Assembly: GCA_018350325.1 (NCBI GenBank)
Contig: JAEVLN010000017.1
Span: forward strand, 930,001 to 994,000
Reading direction: 5' to 3'
DNA: 64,000 nucleotides
DNA from: Globodera rostochiensis
Taxonomy: Eukaryota > Nematoda > Chromadorea > Rhabditida > Heteroderidae
In this document: one piece after another, positions 22,963-34,511 of the stretch
Layout: every line of letters begins with the position of its first letter
How positions within the stretch are numbered: the stretch's first letter is position 1
Position numbers and translations under genes: made by a program
The notes under the pieces: model-generated
The model's input: the letters and a program-made list of their open reading frames with translations, nothing else
Told to the model about the DNA's origin: nothing
The model's database searches: none

Positions 22963-25221
22963 ATGTGTCGTCTCCAGTTCCTGTTCTTCCGTGTCTTCCT
23001 CCTCCATGCCCTGCACATTGTGTTCTGTAACGCTTTGACTGCCACGCCTCCCCCATACGGGCAATTGTCCGTCTCCGGCACCAAATTGGTCGGCTCCAAC
23101 GGACAACCCGTTCAGCTGATCGGAAATTCGCTGTTCTGGCACCAATTTCAAGGACAGTACTGGAACGCCGATACAGTGAAGGTAAATTGGAGGGGCATTG
23201 TGATCAAGAGTTTGGACGATTGACGGCGTCCAGATTAGGAACTTGGTTGAAAGGTTTCTGTCACGCCAGGTACACAGCAGCCCCCCCCCCAATCAAGCTA
23301 GGTATTGTAAAATACTTGGAATGTTCGAGAGTCTTGACTCGAGAAATTTCTCGTTTTTTGGGCCTCGGTCTTGAGGTCATTTCTCGGTCTCGAGTGACGA
23401 GGGTTTTGCTCTGATCTAAAAGTGATCAACAGGCAAAGTTGTCGGAACATTCTGTGATCAACAGCAAAGTTGTCGGAACATTCTATCTTAAAATCCGGAT
23501 AAAATAGGTATATTTTTCACATATAGGCCTTTTATTCTTAAGTACGACTGGAATTTTTGCAAAGAAATTGGCCCAGGCGTTCACATAAGCGGGTTGTGAG
23601 TATTTGTTTCAGATGAGCCTCAAAAAGTTGATGAACAAATCACTTTTAGAGCGGCCCCGGTTCCCAAATCTGTTTTTTGAACGCAAAACTCAAATTCATA
23701 CTAACATACCGTACTTCCTCTATTAGTAAGTAGCCCATGGGCTTCTATTTTTCAACCTCCCTTCGAGGGATAGTAGCTACAATTAGAAGGGGGCTACTAA
23801 TAGAGGAAATATGGTATTTATAATCCGACCGGATCAAGCACAAATCATTAGCTGCCCGGCCGTATTCAAATAAAAAATGATGGCAAATAGGCGCTCAAAT
23901 GCAATTGGAACGCCAACGTCGTGAGGGCGGCCGTCGGCGTGGACTTGGAGCGCGGCTATATGAGCGACCCGACCAGCGCTTACAATCTGGCGGTTGCCGT
24001 GATTGAGGCGGCCATCTCCCAGGGCATGTACGTGATCGTTGATTGGCATTCGCACGAGGCACACGCGGACAAAGCGGTAATTTCTTTATTTGAATTATGG
24101 ACACACAACGTTACCCATTCTTGAGGTTGAATTCTTCACCAAAATTGCCAAAGCCTACGGCTCATACCCACACGTTCTCTACGAAACTTTCAACGAGCCG
24201 TTGCAGGGCGTGTCGTGGACCAACATTCTGGTGCCATACCACAAGAAGGCATGTCACTACACAAATCAGCAGAAACAAATCATAACGCAATTTGTCCCTT
24301 TAAGGTAATTGCTGCCATCCGCGCGCTTGATGCCAAAAATGTGATAATTCTCGGCACGCCCACATGGTGCCAAGATGTGGATCTGGCCTCGCAGAATCCG
24401 ATCAAAGAGTACAAAAATCTGATGTACGTTCTGACCTTGAGGGGAGAATGTCAAACCACAGACCATGCTATTGGGCGGACTAGAAAACACTACATAATAA
24501 TGACGGCATTGGCATTCCTTTCAAGGTACACCTTCCACTTCTACGCCTCCACCCACTTCGTCAACGGTCTTGGTGCCAAACTTCAGACGGCCATAAACAA
24601 CGGTAAGGTTTTTAATTAAAATTTCAGTAACAAAGATTGGGCTACAAATTGTCAAATCCGCCACTTAAGGTCTGCCCATCTTCGTGACTGAGTACGGCAC
24701 ATGCGCTGCGGACGGCAACGGCAACATCGACACCAACTCCATCTCGAGCTGGTGGACTCTGTTGGACAACCTGAAGATTTCGTACCTAAATTGGGCAATC
24801 AGCGACAAAAGCGAATCTTGCTCAGCACTCAAACCGGGCACACCAGCAGCCAATGTAAGCATGGCCATATCAGTTAAATGGACTTACATAAAAATTCCCG
24901 CTAAGGTTGGCGTTTCGTCCGCTTGGACAACCTCCGGAAATTTGGTAGCCGCCCATGATAAGAAAAAGTCCACCGGTTTGTGCAATAAATTGGAGCAATT
25001 TCAACAAAAATAACACCCATTCAGGCGTGAGCTGCAACGGCGCCACTCCCGCCCGTGGTTCGTCGTCGGCTAATTCGGGCAAACCTGCCGCTGCCAAAAA
25101 GCCTCCGGCCAAACCTGCCGCTGCCAAAAAGCCTCCGGCCAAACCTGCCGCTGCCAAAAAGCCCCCGGCCAAATCGGCCAAAGCTGCCCCTGCCAAAAAG
25201 CCCAAGTCCAAATCAGGCTAA
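22963..25221 (+). CDS. Secreted GH5 endo-beta-1,4-glucanase (cellulase), copy 1
   Basis: Eight exons: 22963-23181, 23891-24076, 24126-24248, 24305-24423, 24526-24602, 24670-24854, 24906-24975 and 25025-25221. The start chosen places a signal peptide first (hydrophobic LQFLFFRVFLLHALHIV, cleavage near CNA). The GH5 subfamily 2 domain follows: PPYGQLSVSGTKLVGSNG, GNSLFWHQFQG, CNWNANVVRAAVGV, YVIVDWHSH, the acid/base Glu in ETFNEPL, HFYASTH, and the nucleophile Glu in IFVTEYGT. Instead of a cellulose-binding module it ends in a basic tail with three KPAAAKKPPA repeats. Cellulases of this family are acquired bacterial-type genes secreted to loosen plant cell walls. Intron 3 (24249-24304) has a GC donor; the rest are GT-AG. 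Intron 1 is 709 bp and repeat-bearing. Confidence 0.95.
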
Positions 25222-26428
25222 GAAATGACGGAGAAGCGAAACATTGGAGCAAAATGGGGGATTATGATAAATAACGGACGATGTTTCTTTAAATTTATTG
25301 ACGATAAATTGTTGCGAATAAATTATGCATAGACACATATTAAATAAAAATGGAAAATATGCCGCCAACCGGGACCGGGACTTCCCGGGACAAGAAAAAC
25401 CGGGACCAAGATTTTCAACCGGGACCGGGACTTTTCAAGGGAGAAATTTTTTTGTAAGTTCAATGGGAAAACAAAAATTTTTTTGTTATTCAAAAATATC
25501 TTATTGTTTTTAACTTTAATTTTATCCTATCATTTTTTTGAGATTCTGATTATGAAAAAATGACGAAATATTTGTTTATATTGACTAAAAAATCGCTCTA
25601 ATTCTAAAATATTCGAAATGAATGCTATTGCCGGGCTTCTCCCGTGATTGCATTTTCGCAACAAAAAAAAAAGGTTAAAACCTGAAAATCTCGGCCCTAC
25701 TAATGACAAGTACAAGACCGGATCCGGGTGTTAGCCAAAAACTGAATCCCGGCCCTAACCCGTCCTACCGGCTCTCGGCTCTTTATGAAATGCTCGAAAT
25801 TTTGTAATTTCCTTATGATTTAATATTGAAAGAAGTGTACTTTGGAGAAAATGTTTAAAAAACGCCGGGTTTTTTAACAAACCAAGCACCAACTCGGCAG
25901 TGGGACAACTCGGCTACCAGGAATTCCGACTTCCGAAATTTTCAGGAAAAAATCGGAACTTTCACCCCTTAAGATCGATATTTGCGAAAAAATTTGTATT
26001 TTCCATATTTTTTATAAAATTTTCCAAATTACATATGTGAAAAATATTTTATTAACAATTGTGAAAGCAAAATAATAAAGATTGACGAAATTTGAAGGGT
26101 GCAGAATCTCAAAAAAATGATAGGATAAAATTAAAGTTAAAAACAATAAGATATTTTTGAATAACAAAAAAATTTTTGTTTTCCCATTGAACTTACAAAA
26201 AAATTTCTCCCTTGAAAAGTCCCGGTCCCGGTTGAAAATCTTGGTCCCGGTTTTTCTTGTCCCGGGAAGTCCCGGTCCCGGTTGGCGGCATATTTTCCAT
26301 TTTTATTTAATATGTGTCTATGCATAATTTATTCGCAACAATTTATCGTCAATAAATTTAAAGAAACATCGTCCGTTATTTATCATAATCCCCCATTTTG
26401 CTCCAATGTTTCGCTTCTCCGTCATTTC
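25222..26428. other. Centre of the cellulase palindrome
   Basis: The arms continue to 25547 and from 26103, including a CCGGGACCGGGACTTCCCGG phrase cluster at 25370-25435 and its mirror at 26215-26282. The unpaired spacer 25548-26102 contains a repeat (25787-25925) with CTCGGCAGTGGGACAACTCGG that also occurs just outside the right arm. No gene in the spacer. Confidence 0.8.
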
Positions 26429-29036
26429 TTAGCCTGATTTGGACTTGGGCTTTTTGGCAGGGGCAGCTTTGGCCGATTTGGCCGGGGGCTTTTTGGCAGC
26501 GGCAGGTTTGGCCGGAGGCTTTTTGGCAGCGGCAGGTTTGGCCGGAGGCTTTTTGGCAGCGGCAGGTTTGCCCGAATTAGCCGACGACGAACCACGGGCG
26601 GGAGTGGCGCCGTTGCAGCTCACGCCTGAATGGGTGTTATTTTTGTTGAAATTGCTCCAATTTATTGCACAAACCGGTGGACTTTTTCTTATCATGGGCG
26701 GCTACCAAATTTCCGGAGGTTGTCCAAGCGGACGAAACGCCAACCTTAGCGGGAATTTTTATGTAAGTCCATTTAACTGATATGGCCATGCTTACATTGG
26801 CTGCTGGTGTGCCCGGTTTGAGTGCTGAGCAAGATTCGCTTTTGTCGCTGATTGCCCAATTTAGGTACGAAATCTTCAGGTTGTCCAACAGAGTCCACCA
26901 GCTCGAGATGGAGTTGGTGTCGATGTTGCCGTTGCCGTCCGCAGCGCATGTGCCGTACTCAGTCACGAAGATGGGCAGACCTTAAGTGGCGGATTTGACA
27001 ATTTGTAGCCCAATCTTTGTTACTGAAATTTTAATTAAAAACCTTACCGTTGTTTATGGCCGTCTGAAGTTTGGCACCAAGACCGTTGACGAAGTGGGTG
27101 GAGGCGTAGAAGTGGAAGGTGTACCTTGAAAGGAATGCCAATGCCGTCATTATTATGTAGTGTTTTCTAGTCCGCCCAATAGCATGGTCTGTGGTTTGAC
27201 ATTCTCCCCTCAAGGTCAGAACGTACATCAGATTTTTGTACTCTTTGATCGGATTCTGCGAGGCCAGATCCACATCTTGGCACCATGTGGGCGTGCCGAG
27301 AATTATCACATTTTTGGCATCAAGCGCGCGGATGGCAGCAATTACCTTAAAGGGACAAATTGCGTTATGATTTGTTTCTGCTGATTTGTGTAGTGACATG
27401 CCTTCTTGTGGTATGGCACCAGAATGTTGGTCCACGACACGCCCTGCAACGGCTCGTTGAAAGTTTCGTAGAGAACGTGTGGGTATGAGCCGTAGGCTTT
27501 GGCAATTTTGGTGAAGAATTCAACCTCAAGAATGGGTAACGTTGTGTGTCCATAATTCAAATAAAGAAATTACCGCTTTGTCCGCGTGTGCCTCGTGCGA
27601 ATGCCAATCAACGATCACGTACATGCCCTGGGAGATGGCCGCCTCGATCACGGCAACCGCCAGATTGTAAGCGCTGGTCGGGTCGCTCATATAGCCGCGC
27701 TCCAAGTCCACGCCGACGGCCGCCCTCACGACGTTGGCGTTCCAATTGCATTTGAGCGCCTATTTGCCATCATTTTTTATTTGAATACGGCCGGGCAGCT
27801 AATGATTTGTGCTTGATCCGGTCGGATTATAAATACCATATTTCCTCTATTAGTAGCCCCCTTCTAATTGTAGCTACTATCCCTCGAAGGGAGGTTGAAA
27901 AATAGAAGCCCATGGGCTACTTACTAATAGAGGAAGTACGGTATGTTAGTATGAATTTGAGTTTTGCGTTCAAAAAACAGATTTGGGAACCGGGGGCGCT
28001 CTAAAAGTGATTTGTTCATCAACTTTTTGAGGCTCATCTGAAACAAATACTCACAACCCGCTTATGTGAAAGCCTGGGGCGCTGTGGCCAATTTCTTTGC
28101 AAAAATTCCAGTCGTACTTAAGAAAATCAAAAGGCCTAATGCTTATTTTATCCGGATTTTAAGACAGAATGTTCCGACAACTTTGCTGTTGATCACAGAA
28201 TGTTCCGACAACTTTGCTGTTGATCACAGAATGTTCCGACAACTTTGCCTGTTGATCACTTTTAGATCAGAGCAAAACCCTCGTCACTCGAGACCGAGAA
28301 ATGACCTCAAGACCGAGGCCCAAAAAACGAGAAATTTCTCGAGTCAAGACTCTCGAACATTCCAAGTATTTTACAATACCTAGCTTGATTGGGGGGGGGG
28401 GCTGCTGTGTACCTGGCGCGACAGAAACCTTTCAACCAAGTTCCTAATCTGGACGCCGTCAATCGTCCAAACTCTTGATCACAATGCCCCTCCAATTTAC
28501 CTTCACTGTATCGGCGTTCCAGTACTGTCCTTGAAATTGGTGCCAGAACAGCGAATTTCCGATCAGCTGAACGGGTTGTCCGTTGGAGCCGACCAATTTG
28601 GTGCCGGAGACGGACAATTGCCCGTATGGGGGAGGCGTGGCAGTCAAAGCGTTACAGAACACAATGTGCAGGGCATGGAGGAGGAAGACACGGAAGAACA
28701 GGAACTGGAGACGACACATTTCGGAAATGCGAAGCGAATTTGATGCCGGCATTCATTGGCCATGGGTATTTATAGGGAAAGTTGCTTCGCAAAAGGCCAA
28801 AGTTAAGCATCACTTGGCGGCCTCCAAGTTTCGTTCCGTCGGCTGAACGAACAAACGATTTTATTTCCGACAAAATTTTAATTTTTTTGACGGAACATTT
28901 TAATTTGCTCAGACTTCATTTAACGAATTTGCCCCACAATCGACAGACAATTAAACTTTTCTGTCATTTGTTTACATATCCAATGAATTTTTTGAATGTG
29001 CAAATAATCGAGGATTGATTGAATTTTTGTCCTTTT
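26103..29036 (-). repeat. Right arm of ~2.9-kb inverted duplication
   Basis: Mirror of 22650-25547. It ends next to a CTCGGCAGTGGACAA minisatellite (29037-29098). One synonymous exon difference (an Ile codon in exon 2) was seen; other differences are in introns and 5' flank. Confidence 0.95.
26429..28719 (-). CDS. Secreted GH5 endo-beta-1,4-glucanase (cellulase), copy 2
   Basis: Mirror of copy 1 on the minus strand. Exons: 28719-28501, 27759-27574, 27524-27402, 27345-27227, 27124-27048, 26980-26796, 26744-26675 and 26625-26429. The predicted protein is identical to copy 1: same leader, same catalytic Glu residues (FNEPL and VTEYGT), same tail with three KPAAAKKPPA repeats. The GC donor of intron 3 is kept. 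Intron 1 carries three copies of the GATCACAGAATGTTCCGACA repeat against two in copy 1. The two genes are convergent with stops 1.2 kb apart, so read-through of either would give self-complementary RNA. Confidence 0.94.
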
Positions 29037-29603
29037 AGACTCGGCAGTGGGACAACTCGGCACTGGACAACTCGACAGTGGACAACTCGGCAGTGGAAAG
29101 AATATTTAAAAATATTTTCTATTAGATATGCATTCAATTGTTTGCTTTTACAAAGCTTCTTTTGTAGGTATTCGACTGGGAACGAAGCCATTCGTCCACT
29201 TTAAATCTGATGTCATATTCGTGATCAGCGACCTCGATACCCCCGAGTACTTCTCAGAATTGCGTAAAACCCTCTTAAACCCCCTTTTTTGTGGGACCAA
29301 TGTTCTGCAGTATTTATTACCTTTCTTTTTGTATCTTTCTTAAGCATTGGACAAATCGCTTAGTAAATATGAAATGCTCGAATTTTGTAATTTCCTTATG
29401 TTTAATTATTGAAAGAAGAGTGCTTTGGAGAAAATGTCTCAAAAACGCCGGGGTTTTTAACAAACCAAGCATTCTTGCTCTTTTTCAGTAATTAAACTAC
29501 AATTTTATTTTGCGAACAAATAATTGTGCTTCATCCATTTTATTCATCAATTGGTCTTTCCTTCCGTCATCGGAACAAAACAAAAAAAAACATTTCCACG
29601 CCA
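29037..29603. repeat. Phrase minisatellite and dispersed repeat beside the palindrome
   Basis: 29037-29098 holds four CTCGGCAGTGG(G)ACAA phrases. 29365-29475 (GAAATGCTCGAATTTTGTAA ... AACAAACCAAGC) is a direct-orientation relative of 25787-25890 in the palindrome spacer. No gene supported. Confidence 0.7.
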
Positions 29604-32600
29604 TCATTTCTTTCGGCCTCCACGTTCCTTCAGCTGAAGTTGGACAGCCGCGTTTGGCATAAAGTTGTAATAGGCCAACGTTTGGTTGTCTTTCATGAAA
29701 ATACCCTGCAAAAAATTGGGAACAAGTTTAGCATTTTAAACATAATTCTTTTTTTAATTTGTTTATTTATGTCATAACTATCACAGCAAATAGTTTTTTT
29801 AAAAGAAACTTCAAAACCACAAAAAAATCCCACCTCATAAACCAATTTCTGTTTGCCTGCAGCAACGCCGATTTGCTCTTGGATCATCGATTTAAGTGCA
29901 GTTACCTGTACAAAATAACCCAAATTCGATCGTGACGAGATTATGGAATAAAAACACTATTTTTTATTATAATATTCAATGCATGAATCTTTTTTGCTGT
30001 CATCCGACTGACCGACGAACTGATGTCCAACAAGACTTGGATGGAGTCGCCCTTCAAGTTCCACTCCTCGTTCTGTGGCGTGCACACCTGCACAGTGATT
30101 TGACCGCGAACCTGCAAGATCAAAATTAATTTATAAGGCAGGGCAAAACAAAAATAAATTCAGTCGTTTCAGAAATTACAGAATCTTCACTAAAATTGTT
30201 CCCCAAGAAGATGCTAATTTGTAAATACCTTTTGCAGCCAACGCTCTTCCGATTCCAACGTCTCCTCACGCGGACGTTTGCTCGGAGGCTCATCGCCGCC
30301 GAAAGAGGGGGGCGGAGGCATAAAGGCGCCATGGGGCGGACGCATCATCCCCGGCGGGGGCATTCCCGGCATGCCTTGAGGGTGAACCGGAATAAAATTG
30401 GTGGGAATGGGGGGGGGGGAGAGAATTTTATTGGCAATATAAAATCCAATTTTCGACCCCCCAAGCACTGGCACTGGCTTCGAAGAGTGCATTGGTTTGC
30501 TTACCAGGTTGCATATGCGGAGGCATTTGTATTCCTCCCATAACGCCGTGTGGCGGCATGCCCATATGCGGTGGTGGCAAATGCGGACGCTGGCCCGAGG
30601 GCATGAAGTGCGGCGGCATCGGCGGGCGCATTTGCTGATGTTGAGGATGGGGCGGCAGAGAGACGATTTTTTGAACGCTTCCACCGCCGGTCGAATGAGC
30701 CGGGGGACGGTGCTAAAATGGATTATTTAACTGAATTTGAAATAATTATTTCACTAAAAAAAAGACTCAACCGGCGGAGCCATCGCCGTCGATGTCGGCG
30801 GTTGGCCAAACTGTTGCGAAGGTGCCGAAGTTGGCGGCATCGAAGGTGCCATTCGTTCCGCAGCGGGGTTCGGCAAGTACCCGTGCTGTCGCTAAAATTA
30901 TGGGAGGATATTTTGTGCTTTTCAATTTTATTTTGGGCCCCCACTTGAATTTCATTGATCTGCTGCTCCAACGACACGCTCTGCTGGGCTGCGCGAGTGG
31001 TCGCGTCGATGGTCGACTGTTGGCCGTCCCAAATGGTCTTCGGGTCCGAACGCGGCATTTGGCGCTCCTCCTCCCCCAATTTTTTGCCAATGATTGTCTG
31101 CTCGACACCCTTCTCCCCAATGCCAAAAATGTCCGTCCGCCGTTCGGCCAACTTGGCAATGTTACGGCTGATCTCCGCCCCGGGCGCCATACCTAAGTCC
31201 TCGTCCTGACGATCCATATGTTCGCTGAAAAATGGAGAAAATTTTAATAAAACAATTAAAGCAAACCAAAAATTTTGAAAATAGAATGAGTCCAGGGTCC
31301 TATTCTGTTTGGCGGACCAAAAACTCTAATTTGCTTTTTGGCGGATGCGGCATAACCGAAAACTAATAAAATCCAGTCTTTAAAAATCATTTTTATCCAA
31401 AAACAGGTAATCTGTTTCAACTTTGAGTCAAATGCCCAGAAATAAAGCAAAAAAACTGAACGCACCGGTCTCGTTGCTCTTTGAACTGCGGGTCCACAGT
31501 GTTGTAGCGCACATGCTCGTGCAGTTTGTCCGCCGGAATGCGCTCGTTGGTCAGCGGCGAAATGATGTACTTCTCCGCGGAGGAGGCGGTAGTTTTGGCC
31601 ACTGGACCGCTGCGAGCTAAAACAAAACAAAAAAAGTTAACCATCGTTTTTTTCTTCCAAATAATGCTTAATTACCCTTTTTGGGGTCGTAATCGCGGAT
31701 TATAACGCTGCCAACGTTCGGCGCTGCGGGCGCCGGTTGTGTTAGCGTGGAGCCGGTGTGCTGCTTCTCCGTCCCAATGTTCAGGTGCTGGCGCAGCTCA
31801 ACCGCCGCGTTGTCCGCCTCGGCGACGCCGCGTTCGTCCGTCTCCTCGCCACCCGACTCCGAGCCGCCACCCTCCTCGTCAGATTCGACCTTTTAGAGCA
31901 AAAATGGAATAAGCGAGCCCAAAACCATTTGGCGGGGGGGGGGGGGGAAGACCCCAAAAATCATGTTGACTTTTAAAAAAAAAAAATTCTGGCAGTATCC
32001 CCTATCAAGACCGCTTAACCTCTCCAAAATCCTGAAATTTATTGAATTTTGAGGAATCGGTTGATTTGCTAAAGATTTGAAGACCATCCAATCCCAACCT
32101 CCATAGCCACACTCTCCGCCGCCGCTTTGGCCGCATCCGTGCGCTGTTGCAGCAAAATGCGCGCTCCGACGTCCTTTGGCGTGCACAAATGCGGCAAATT
32201 CACTGGAAATGAATAGACAACATAAATAATTCCATGGGCTCTTTTTTATTTATGTAATGTACAAACCAAAAATCGGAAATAAAATTAAAAAATGCCAAAT
32301 TTTGTAAAAATCTGTTAAATTTAAACTTACGCGTTTCGCTGGGCTGAAAGTCCACCGTTTGGACCACGACGAACTCGTGCCAATCGATTTGGTTGTACGC
32401 GATGCGCTCCTTCTCCACCGCCTGGTCCTCGCGGTCCTTCAGCGCCTTTTGATGCCGGTCCCAACCGACGCGATAGCGCACATCCTCCACAATTTTGTGC
32501 TGACTGAGCTGTGCACGCAACTCGTCCACAATGTTTTTGGAAGGGATCAGCACCTGAATTCAAAATTAGAAACCAAAACTATGAGGTATTCCCTGAATTT

Positions 32601-33732
32601 CGGTTCAAATCTGAAAAACCTTTGTGTACTGCTCGACCAGCTTGGTGAAGTATTGGAAATTGGAGTGCTGCGGCTTCAGAAAGTCGAATTGAAAGTTACG
32701 CACTTCGCGGTTCATCAGCTGTGTGAGGAATTGGCGCCCGTTTCGCGCAACAAACAAAGCGGTCAAATGGATGAGGTCTCTAAAAGGTTATAAAATAGCT
32801 GAAAAATATTAGCGTGGGGGTGGGGGAGTAAAAACGCCAAAATGTAGGTTTTTGGGTAAGGACAAAATGCAAAGCCATAGCCAAAATTAAGATAAATCCT
32901 CACAAATCGAAGGCGTTCAGCGTTGACGGTTCGGCACAGAATTCGAACGGTTTGGGCGGCTGTCGTGGAATGAACTCTGCCCGTTTCACGTGTTCACGGA
33001 TGGCTTCCGGCATCTTCACGCTAGATTGTGTGTCGGCTGAAGCGACGCCCGTCTCGAATTCGTTGACCTAAACAAATCGAGACGGTTTTTAATAAGCTGG
33101 CGAAAACCCAGCTAAGCTGAGGCAAAAAAAAGTGTGCCGCGAAAAATTCGGATTTTCCGGAATGATTTCGTAATCCAGGCCTGGTCCGGATCCAAACGAG
33201 CTGAGAAAATCCTGGCACCCTGAGCCTCTATTTTCAAAATTCAAAACCTTATTCCGGTAGTAGGCAAAGTACGGGTCGGTGGGGTTGAGGAAGTTGAAGC
33301 GCATGTTGGACGCCTCGCGCTCTTTGATTTTCAACTCAAATTCCAAACCGTTGCGAGCGACGAAAAGGGCCGTTTTGTCCACAATCGCTAAAAAAACGGT
33401 GCTAAATATCAACTTTCTGTGCTATAAATTAAAGATGAGAAAAGGCATTTGGCAAAATTTCGGCGACCGCCCCCCACCCAATTTACTGCTGTTCCTTGTT
33501 GATTTTAAAAATGCAAACTTCGGATGTCTGGTGGTGGGATGATCAATCCGACGATTTGCTTGCCGCTCATTGACGGCTCGGTGTTCTGCGCGTCCTCGTC
33601 CCGATTGGACACGCGTTCGGCGGACGGCACCGCAGCCGCCGGTTGTGCCGGAGGCGGCAGCCGACGCATTGCCATCGTCTTGCCTTCGTCTAATTTCGGG
33701 ATCACAATTTGCAGGGGCGGCTCTTGTGCCAT
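29604..33732 (-). CDS. Splicing factor 3A subunit 1 (SF3A1/SF3a120)
   Basis: About a dozen exons on the minus strand from the ATG at 33732 to the stop at 29604. SF3A1 is a U2 snRNP subunit needed for branch-site recognition. Domains in order: an N-terminal region (QIVGLIIPPPDIR), SURP1 (33393-33250: ALFVARNGLEFELKI ... FNFLNPTDPYFAYY), SURP2 (about 32800-32540: LTALFVARNGRQFLTQL ... FDFLKPQHSNFQYF), a charged linker (ESDEEGGGSESGGEE), the conserved SPLTNERIPADKLHEHVRYN and ERRTDIFGIGEKGVEQTIIG blocks, a Pro/Met-rich region (30300-30660), PPSKRPREETLESEERWL, and a C-terminal ubiquitin-like domain ending LQLKERGGRKK. Complete by motif order; small exon borders are approximate. Intronic G-runs occur at 30410 and 31935. 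Confidence 0.95.
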
Positions 33733-34511
33733 ACTTTTTGTTGCTAAATTCACAATTATTTTTAGTCAAAAAACAGGGTTCCCGTGCAGATGGGCGTTTT
33801 TTTTATCCCGTTTTGCCGAGTAGGTCAAAATCGGACATTCGCCGAGTCTCTCTGTACACGATTTTGCTAATATCAACATTGACGTTGCACTATGGGTCAA
33901 AAGCCCAGCAGCAGACAAAAATAAAATGCACAAAAATTTACACTATTTTACCACTAATTCAACCATGCGACAAATACCCCCAATGATATGTAGACTATTT
34001 CAAAGTAGATAAAATCTATGGTAATATTGAAGTTCGGGTCCGGTCAGTTCGGCGAGGTTCGGCGCCGGCACGTTTTGGCGCCGGCCAGTTCGGCGCCGCT
34101 AGTAATTTGAACATTTTGGCGCCTACAAATTTTAACAAATAAAAAATTCTATCCGGGCTTTGGAGTTAGTTATTTAAAATAAAAAATCGTTTTTTCCTTA
34201 ATTTTTTCAAAAATTGCTCAAAAGCGTTATGGACGTATGATCGATTATTGTTGTTTAATATTCGCAAAAGCAAAAAAAAAAAAGATCGAATCCGTGTTTT
34301 TGAATGATTTTAAGGCTAAAATTGATTTTTGAAAAAATTTGAATTTTCATAGAATTGTTCGAATTCGGGTCGGGGTTCGAATTGGTCGAAGGAGCTCCCA
34401 TTCGATTTCCCCGACCCCAATAACGCCTAGAAACACGTTTTGCATTTTATTTTTTTTTCAAAAATTAGACTAAACTTGATCGGAACTCTAAATAATTGGA
34501 TTTTCTACAAA
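33733..34511. other. Intergenic region with short phrase repeats
   Basis: 34035-34120 has GGCGCCGGC and AGTTCGGCGCC phrases, like the ends of other foldback elements. 34340-34440 shares segments with 21650-21720. Possible promoters of the divergent SF3A1 and F-box-like genes lie here. No gene seen. Confidence 0.5.

Larger units (their letters stand above)
22650..25547 (+). repeat. Left arm of ~2.9-kb inverted duplication
   Basis: Reverse complement of 26103-29036, apparently above 98% identical except for small indels. It carries a complete cellulase gene with promoter and 3' flank. The left arm is 36 bp shorter, chiefly because it has two rather than three copies of a ~30-bp repeat in intron 1 and lacks about 11 bp near 23570. 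Confidence 0.95.
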
